Below, in pieces: positions 13,647 through 17,693 of a stretch of 17,693 nt of DNA (position 1 is its first letter; each line of letters opens with the position of its first letter). The DNA is taken from positions 1 through 17,693 of the forward strand of contig PXDM01000194.1 of assembly GCA_003565055.1 (NCBI GenBank), given 5' to 3'. Below the pieces are notes generated by a model that did not search any database, was not told where the DNA came from, and saw only the letters and a program-made list of their open reading frames with translations. This DNA comes from Paracoccaceae bacterium (GTDB lineage: Bacteria > Pseudomonadota > Alphaproteobacteria > Rhodobacterales > Rhodobacteraceae). The translations under genes and the position numbers were made by a program.

Positions 13647-14530
13647 TGGTTCTGCCCCTTGCGATGCGCCTGCAGCCTCTGGCCATAGCGTTGCGACACG
13701 CGGTCGAAGATGATCGCGAGCACCACGATCGCCAGACCGTTCATGACGCCGAGCGCGAGATACTGGTTGGAAATCGCGCGCAGCACCGGCACGCCAAGCC
13801 CCTGCACGCCGATCATCGAGGCGATGACCACCATCGCGAGCGCCATCATGATCGTCTGGTTGATGCCCGCGAAGATATTGGGCAGCGCCAGCGGCACCTG
13901 CACGCCCCAGAGCTTTTGCCAGTTCGACGCCCCGAAAGCCGTGGCCGCTTCGAGCACATCGCGGTCGACCAGACGGATCCCGAGATTGGTCAGCCGCACG
14001 ATGGGCGGCAGCGCGTAGATGCACACCGCGATCAGGCCCGGCACGCGCCCGATGCCCAGGAGCATCACGACCGGGATCAGATAGACGAAGGACGGGATGG
14101 TCTGCATCACGTCGAGCACCGGCGTGATCACGGATTCGGTGCGTTTCGACCGCGCCATCAGGATGCCGAGCGGGATGCCGATGGCGATGCACAGGATGGT
14201 CGCCACCGAGATGATCGCAAGCGTCGACATGGTGTCGCGCCACATGCCGAAATAGCCGATGGCGAAAAACGCGGCCACAGCGGCCAGTGTCATCATCCAG
14301 CTGCGCGACCCGGCCCAGACCAGAAGCCCGATCACGCCCAGAATGATGGGCCAGGGCGTGCTCAGCAGGAGATTGTCGAACCAGACCAGAAAGCGCAGGA
14401 GCGGATGGAAAAACGCCTCGATGGATTCGCCCCATTCGCGCGAGAAGTCGCGAAAGCTCGCGTCGATGCCACGGCGCAGGGCGGCCAGATCGGCCCGGCC
14501 CATGGACGGGAAAGTGGTCAGGAACTCCAT
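13643..14530 (-). CDS. Quaternary amine/betaine-type ABC transporter permease (ProW/ChoW-like)
   Basis: Inner-membrane channel subunit, 295 residues, with about seven hydrophobic segments. An N-terminal amphipathic region and two membrane helices come first, then the conserved core from MSTLAIISVATILCIAIG. The ATPase-contact EAA loop is EAATAFGASNWQKLWGVQVPLALPNI. GGAG lies nine bases before the ATG at 14530. The ribosome-binding region overlaps an 11-base palindrome (GAGAC-x-GTCTC, 14532-14542). It is preceded by the binding-protein gene, with a strong hairpin in the 79-base gap, and followed with a 4-base overlap by the ATPase gene. The family also includes transporters for carnitine, proline and, in marine relatives, DMSP, so substrate is open. 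Confidence 0.93.
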   Translation of the reverse strand: MEFLTTFPSMGRADLAALRRGIDASFRDFSREWGESIEAFFHPLLRFLVWFDNLLLSTPWPIILGVIGLLVWAGSRSWMMTLAAVAAFFAIGYFGMWRDTMSTLAIISVATILCIAIGIPLGILMARSKRTESVITPVLDVMQTIPSFVYLIPVVMLLGIGRVPGLIAVCIYALPPIVRLTNLGIRLVDRDVLEAATAFGASNWQKLWGVQVPLALPNIFAGINQTIMMALAMVVIASMIGVQGLGVPVLRAISNQYLALGVMNGLAIVVLAIIFDRVSQRYGQRLQAHRKGQNQ

Positions 14531-14561
14531 TGAGACTGTCTCCGCTCAGATCATCAGGGCA

Positions 14562-14587
14562 GGCAGGGCGCGCAGCCGCGCCCTGCC
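14562..14587 (-). other. Perfect 11-bp intercistronic hairpin between binding-protein and permease genes
   Basis: GGCAGGGCGCG (14562-14572) pairs perfectly with CGCGCCCTGCC (14577-14587) over the loop CAGC. It lies 22 bases after the binding-protein stop. No T-run follows on the transcribed strand. Hairpins here in importer operons commonly protect the upstream message and leave more binding protein than membrane subunits. Confidence 0.65.
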
Positions 14588-14609
14588 CGGTCAGGTCACG
14601 CTGTCCGGC

Positions 14610-15620
14610 TCAGAGCCCGGCGCGCACGCGCGCGGCGACATCCTCGGACACCCATTGGGTCCAGATCTCCTCGTGGCTTTCGAGAAACTCGAAAGCGGCT
14701 TCCTCGCCCGTGGCCTGATTGTCGTTCATATAGACCAGCATCGCGTTCATCGCCTCACCGGGGAAAACGCGGGCTTCGAAATAGGACACGGCGGGACCAG
14801 CGGCCTCCATGAAGCGTTCCGTGACGACAGTTTCCACTTCGCTGGTTGTCCAGGCCGTCGGTTGCGGGTCAAGGCATTCCTGCTCCGAGAGCGCGATGCA
14901 TTCGTTCCAGTTTTCATCGCCTGCCCATTCGGTTTCAAACGGCAAGAGCACCATCTCGTAGCGCCCGATCATGGCAGTGGGCGACCAGTAATAGCCAAAC
15001 CATGGCTCGCCGCGCTCAACCGCGCGCGCCATGGAGCCATCGAGCCCTGCCGCAGAGCCCGGATCGACCAGAAGCCAGCCCTTTTCCTCCATCTCGAAGG
15101 CGCGGAAAAGATTGGCATTGTTCAACTGGCAGCCCCAGCCTGCCGGGCAACCTATGAAGGCCCCGCGCGACGCATCTTCGGGATGCGGGAACAGATCAGG
15201 GCGCTCGAGCACCTTTTCCACCGTGTCGAGTTCGGGATGGGCGGCGGCGAATTCCGGCGTGATCCACCAGCCTTCGCCCAGATCGGTGATCGGGCCATCA
15301 TTGAGCGCCAGAAGCGCGCCGGTTTCCTTGGCGGCATCGAGCGCCGTGCGCACGGCATTGATCCACAATTCCGGCGCGACATCAGGCTGGCCGCGCGTTT
15401 CCATCGACGCGAATGTGGTCTCGGTCGCCCCCGGCACCAGCGTCACATCGCAGCCGTAGCCCAGTTCCAGAATAAGCGCGTCGACATTGGCCATCAGCTC
15501 TGCCGAGGCCCAGTTCATTTCCGCGATAGAGACTGCGCCGCAGTCATCGGCCTGCGCAGGATTTGCAAAAGCGCTTGCCGCCGCGATCATTGCGATCGCC
15601 CCGAAAGGTTTGACGTTCAT
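14610..15620 (-). CDS. Quaternary amine/betaine-type ABC transporter substrate-binding protein (ProX/OpuAC-like)
   Basis: This periplasmic receptor delivers substrate to the permease. The product is 336 residues with a signal peptide (MNVKPFGAIAMIAAASAFANPAQA, cut after residue 24). The mature part shows OpuAC-type features: MNWASAELMANVDALILELGYGCDV, LVPGATETTFASMETRGQPDVAPELW, GWWITPEF and WFGYYWSPTAMIGRYEMVLLP. Tryptophans and tyrosines are frequent, in keeping with aromatic-cage binding of quaternary amines. AGGGAG six bases before the ATG at 15620 sets the start; the frame is open further to 15701, but that lacks a signal. It is the first gene of the importer operon. Glycine betaine, choline, carnitine, proline betaine or DMSP are all possible; the sequence alone does not decide. 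Confidence 0.92.
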   Translation of the reverse strand: MNVKPFGAIAMIAAASAFANPAQADDCGAVSIAEMNWASAELMANVDALILELGYGCDVTLVPGATETTFASMETRGQPDVAPELWINAVRTALDAAKETGALLALNDGPITDLGEGWWITPEFAAAHPELDTVEKVLERPDLFPHPEDASRGAFIGCPAGWGCQLNNANLFRAFEMEEKGWLLVDPGSAAGLDGSMARAVERGEPWFGYYWSPTAMIGRYEMVLLPFETEWAGDENWNECIALSEQECLDPQPTAWTTSEVETVVTERFMEAAGPAVSYFEARVFPGEAMNAMLVYMNDNQATGEEAAFEFLESHEEIWTQWVSEDVAARVRAGL

Positions 15621-15696
15621 GTGGATCTCCCTGACCTTTTTCGTCGTTCGTTTGGCGACAGACCGCGCCCGCACCGGAAATTGCGAGGACGCTGCT

Positions 15697-15713
15697 GCCA
15701 TCGAAGCGATGGC
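15697..15713 (-). promoter_or_regulatory. Inverted repeat in the leader region of the ABC transporter operon
   Basis: GCCATCG (15697-15703) and CGATGGC (15707-15713) are perfect inverted repeats around AAG, about 77 bases before the binding-protein start. A weak leftward promoter-like pair lies further upstream (TTGCAT at 15787-15782, TCTATT at 15764-15759, spacer 17). The repeat would lie in the transcribed leader and may be a hairpin or repressor site. The rest of the 15621-15861 gap shows nothing else I can name. Confidence 0.3.
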
Positions 15714-15861
15714 CCGCGCGCGCCGCCTGGCGCTGGCGGCAGACCATCAGGTGCCCTAAATAGAGCGTGGTTGGCCCCCTAATGCAAGTCTGTCGCCGTA
15801 ATTTCTTAGACATAGCATGCGCGCCCGGCTTGGTGACGCAGGGGCAGGAGGGCCGCCCGGA

Positions 15862-16584
15862 TCAATCCGTCATGAGGATATAGCCTGCCCCGCGCACTGT
15901 CTGGAGATGGCGCGGCGCCTTGGGGTCATGCTCGATCTTGCGGCGCAGGCGGGTGATCTGCACATCGACCGCGCGTTCCTGCCCGACCATGCCCCCATGC
16001 GCGGCGCGGTCGCGGCCCAAATGCTCGACCAGCGCTTCGCGGGTGATGACTTCGCCCGGATTCTGGCAGAAAAACCGCATGATCGTGGCTTCGGTCTGGG
16101 TCAGGCGCACGGGCTGGTCCCCGCGCCTGAGCTCGCCCCGTTCCAGATCATAGCGCAGCGGCCCGAGGATCAGCACTTGCGGCAGCGTGGCCTCCGGGGC
16201 CGCTTGCGGGGTGCGGCGCAGGATCGCGTTGATGCGCAAAAGCAATTCGCGCGGCTCAAACGGCTTGGGCAGGTAGTCATCCGCCCCGGCTTCGAGCCCT
16301 GCAATGCGGTCCGCAGCCTCGCCCTTGGCGGTCAGAAGCAGCACCGGGGTTTTGGCATGGGCGCGGATGTGGCGGGTCAGGCTGATCCCGTCTTCGCCGG
16401 GCATCATCACATCGAGCACGATCAGATCGAAGCTCAGCCCTGCGAGCAGGCGGCGCGCATGGGCCGCGTCGCGCGCGCCGGTGGCGAGATAATTGTTGCG
16501 CAGCAGGTATTTCTGCAAGAGGGCGCGGATGCGCGTGTCGTCATCGACGATGAGAAGATGCGCCGGGGCGTCCTGCGCGCTCAT
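15862..16584 (-). CDS. petR: OmpR-family response regulator, PetR-like
   Basis: This is a DNA-binding response regulator of 240 residues. The receiver (about 8-125) has the acidic pocket D14/D15, phosphoacceptor D58 in LIVLDVMMPGEDG, T85 and K107 in LPKPFEP. The C-terminal winged helix (about 140-238) includes VRLTQTEATIMRFFCQNPGEVITREAL, RAVDVQITRLRRKIE and LQTVRGAGYIL. A MarR gene directly upstream overlaps it by four bases, and no histidine kinase is in the window. The same MarR-plus-regulator pair, petP-petR, was described in Rhodobacter capsulatus near the cytochrome bc1 genes and is needed for growth there. Here the next gene downstream is an ABC transporter instead, so linkage to bc1 is not kept. 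The symbol is given by this arrangement. Confidence 0.85.
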   Translation of the reverse strand: MSAQDAPAHLLIVDDDTRIRALLQKYLLRNNYLATGARDAAHARRLLAGLSFDLIVLDVMMPGEDGISLTRHIRAHAKTPVLLLTAKGEAADRIAGLEAGADDYLPKPFEPRELLLRINAILRRTPQAAPEATLPQVLILGPLRYDLERGELRRGDQPVRLTQTEATIMRFFCQNPGEVITREALVEHLGRDRAAHGGMVGQERAVDVQITRLRRKIEHDPKAPRHLQTVRGAGYILMTD

Positions 16585-17090
16585 GGCTTGCGGTCCTTGA
16601 TGGATTTGTAATGCGTGCGGATTTCATCGTCCATCATCGCCTCCAGCACTTGCCGGAAGCCTGCGACGGCTTGCGGGCCAGCGGCGCGATAGGCCGCGCG
16701 CATCCGGTCGCGCTGCGCTTCCGAGAGCGCGCGTTCCAGCGTCGCGCCCTGCGCTGTCAGGTAGAGATTGCGCTCGCGCCGGTCAGTGCGCCCGACACGG
16801 CTTTCGACCAGCCCGTCCTCGATCAGTGTGCGCAGGACGCGGTTGAGCGATTGCTTGGTCACGCCGAGCACGGAGAGGAGATTGTTGACCGTGGTGCCAT
16901 GGGTGCGGTTGATGAAATGCAGAGCGCGATGATGCGCGCGGCCATAGCCATGTTCCGCGAGGATACGGTCGGGATCCGCAGTGAAGCCACGATAGGCGAA
17001 GAACATCGCCTCGATCCCCTTGCGAATCTGCTCATCGGTCAGAAAGAGCAGGTTTTCCCCGCCCATGGCATTGCCGGATCCGTCATTCAT
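16581..17090 (-). CDS. petP: MarR-family transcriptional regulator, PetP-like
   Basis: This is a dimeric winged-helix regulator. From ATG 17090 it has 169 residues. The DNA-binding part includes HHRALHFINRTHGTTVNNLLSVLGVTKQSLNRVLRTLIEDGLVESRVGRTDRRERNLYLTAQG reading across about residues 50-115, where the wing is VGRTDRRERN; flanking helices form the dimer interface. The frame is open to an ATG at 17126, but that codon overlaps the -10 box of the best promoter candidate and could not be in its transcript, so 17090 is preferred; 17066 is a further option. The stop overlaps the petR start (ATGA), making a coupled pair. A palindrome in its promoter spacer suggests self-repression. Identification as PetP rests on the pairing with petR. 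Confidence 0.82.
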   Translation of the reverse strand: MNDGSGNAMGGENLLFLTDEQIRKGIEAMFFAYRGFTADPDRILAEHGYGRAHHRALHFINRTHGTTVNNLLSVLGVTKQSLNRVLRTLIEDGLVESRVGRTDRRERNLYLTAQGATLERALSEAQRDRMRAAYRAAGPQAVAGFRQVLEAMMDDEIRTHYKSIKDRKP

Positions 17091-17124
17091 GCGCGCTGCT
17101 TGCCCCCAGTGTCGTCTTGAGGTC

Positions 17125-17153
17125 ATTTTATGTCAGCCTTGTTGACATTCCAA
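17125..17153 (-). promoter_or_regulatory. petP promoter with operator palindrome in the spacer
   Basis: Read leftward, TTGGAA (17153-17148) and TAAAAT (17130-17125) are separated by exactly 17 bases; the -10 matches the consensus at five of six positions and the -35 at four. The spacer itself is the palindrome TGTCA-N7-TGACA (17131-17147). A repressor bound there would block polymerase, as MarR proteins often do to their own genes. Confidence 0.5.
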
Positions 17154-17155
17154 GA

Positions 17156-17175
17156 GCGAATTGATACCGATTCGC
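17156..17175. promoter_or_regulatory. Second inverted repeat in the petP-ilvE gap
   Basis: GCGAAT (17156-17161) and ATTCGC (17170-17175) are perfect inverted repeats with an eight-base spacer, lying nine bases beyond the petP operator on the ilvE side. A TATTAT box at 17190-17195 could be an ilvE -10. The role of the repeat is unknown. Confidence 0.3.
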
Positions 17176-17253
17176 CTGAAGATGCGTAATATTATGTCCG
17201 CTTCGGGCCTGATTTGCGCAACATCCGTAAATCGCGAGAGATGGGAGGCATCA

Positions 17254-17693
17254 ATGGCCGGCGCGTATGATGACAGGGACGGACAGATCTGGATGGATGG
17301 CGGGCTGGTGCCCTGGCGCGATGCGAAGGTGCATATTCTGAGCCATGCGCTGCATTATGCCTCTTCGGTGTTCGAGGGCGAGCGCTGCTACAACGGCAAG
17401 GTGTTCAAGAGCCGCGAGCATTCGGAGCGGCTGTTGGAATCGGGGCGCCTGCTGGACATGCCGATCCCCTACACGGTCGATGAGATCGAGGCCGCGAAAG
17501 CGGCGGTGCTCAAGGCCAATGGGCTGACCGATGCTTATCTCCGCGCGGTCGCCTGGCGTGGGGCGGGCGAGGATATGGGGGTCGCAGCACGGCGCAATCC
17601 GGTGCGGCTGGCGGTCGCGGCCTGGGAATGGGGCGCGTATTACGGCGATGCGAAATGGCAGGGCGCGAAGCTCGACATCGCGAAATGGCGCCG
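17254..17693 (+). CDS. ilvE: Branched-chain amino acid aminotransferase (3' part missing)
   Basis: This PLP enzyme makes the last transamination in valine, leucine and isoleucine synthesis and the first step of their breakdown. The visible 146 residues match class IV aminotransferases: DGGLVPWRDAKVHILSHALHYASSVFEGERCY at about 15-46, then KSREHSERLLESGRLLDMPIPY. A region TDAYLRAVAWRGAGEDMGV and the start of the central strand LAVAAWEWGAYYG follow. The PLP-binding lysine lies beyond the window edge. GGGAGG five bases before the ATG at 17254 is a strong ribosome-binding site. The gene is divergent from petP-petR, an arrangement I associate with Rhodobacterales. Class IV also includes D-amino-acid transaminases, but the FEGxRCY motif fits IlvE. 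Confidence 0.93.
   Translation, partial: MAGAYDDRDGQIWMDGGLVPWRDAKVHILSHALHYASSVFEGERCYNGKVFKSREHSERLLESGRLLDMPIPYTVDEIEAAKAAVLKANGLTDAYLRAVAWRGAGEDMGVAARRNPVRLAVAAWEWGAYYGDAKWQGAKLDIAKWR

Noticed and set aside
12633..14435. A 600-residue fusion of permease-like and ATPase sequence on the minus strand
   Set aside because: The upstream 260 codons are an out-of-frame shadow of the real permease gene (13643-14530), which has proper membrane helices and an EAA loop; the ATPase starts at 13646.
13646..14533. Plus-strand 295-codon frame opposite the permease gene
   Set aside because: Same shadow composition (repeated H, D, R), no ribosome-binding site of note, fully antisense to a well-supported gene.

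Overview
The window is high-G+C DNA (roughly mid-60s percent by eye) with tightly packed, overlapping genes typical of an alphaproteobacterium of the order Rhodobacterales (Rhodobacter/Roseobacter relatives). The best pointers are a petP-petR-like MarR/response-regulator pair divergent from ilvE, a DUF3572 gene divergent from a pleD-type diguanylate cyclase, and an alphaproteobacterial Fur/Mur protein. No rRNA, tRNA, CRISPR array, transposase or complete insertion sequence was seen, and no gene-free stretch exceeds about 250 bases.

Region 1 (1-4482) looks like a tricarboxylate/hydroxyacid module. tcuB (cut by the left edge), tcuA and a GntR/FCD regulator run leftward as overlapping genes. An AbrB-family membrane protein and a D-2-hydroxyacid dehydrogenase run rightward, joined by an ATGA overlap. 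Between the two arms lies a nearly perfect 30-bp palindrome containing the TTGnATAC words expected for a GntR-type operator, so the regulator probably controls both arms.

Region 2 (4534-8535) holds aspS, a DUF3572 gene and a PleD-like REC-REC-GGDEF protein. aspS is the most unusual gene here. It is about 90 codons too long because of an AT-rich (about 46% G+C by hand count) in-frame insertion at about 5215-5494, bounded by a 7-base direct repeat. Removing one repeat copy plus the insert leaves a normal 592-residue enzyme. The insert is unrecognised, looks helical, and may be a captured or mobile in-frame element tolerated inside an essential gene.

Region 3 (8414-10368, leftward) is a probable envelope-signalling operon: secreted EF-hand protein, ECF sigma factor, small membrane protein in the anti-sigma position, and a CnrX-like periplasmic metal-sensor-type protein. 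A perfect 11-bp hairpin separates the EF-hand and sigma genes, and the leader has two mutually exclusive hairpins, one followed by a T-run. The last gene overlaps the end of pleD by 122 bases tail to tail.

Region 4 (10553-12611, rightward) carries DUF983, NUDIX hydrolase, YidB-family and Fur/Mur-type genes. Region 5 (12633-15620, leftward) is a quaternary-amine/betaine-type ABC importer in the order binding protein, permease, ATPase, with a perfect 11-bp hairpin between the binding-protein and permease genes. Region 6 (15862-17693) has petR and petP (ATGA overlap, leftward) and the start of ilvE (rightward). The petP promoter candidate has a TGTCA-N7-TGACA palindrome filling exactly its 17-bp spacer.
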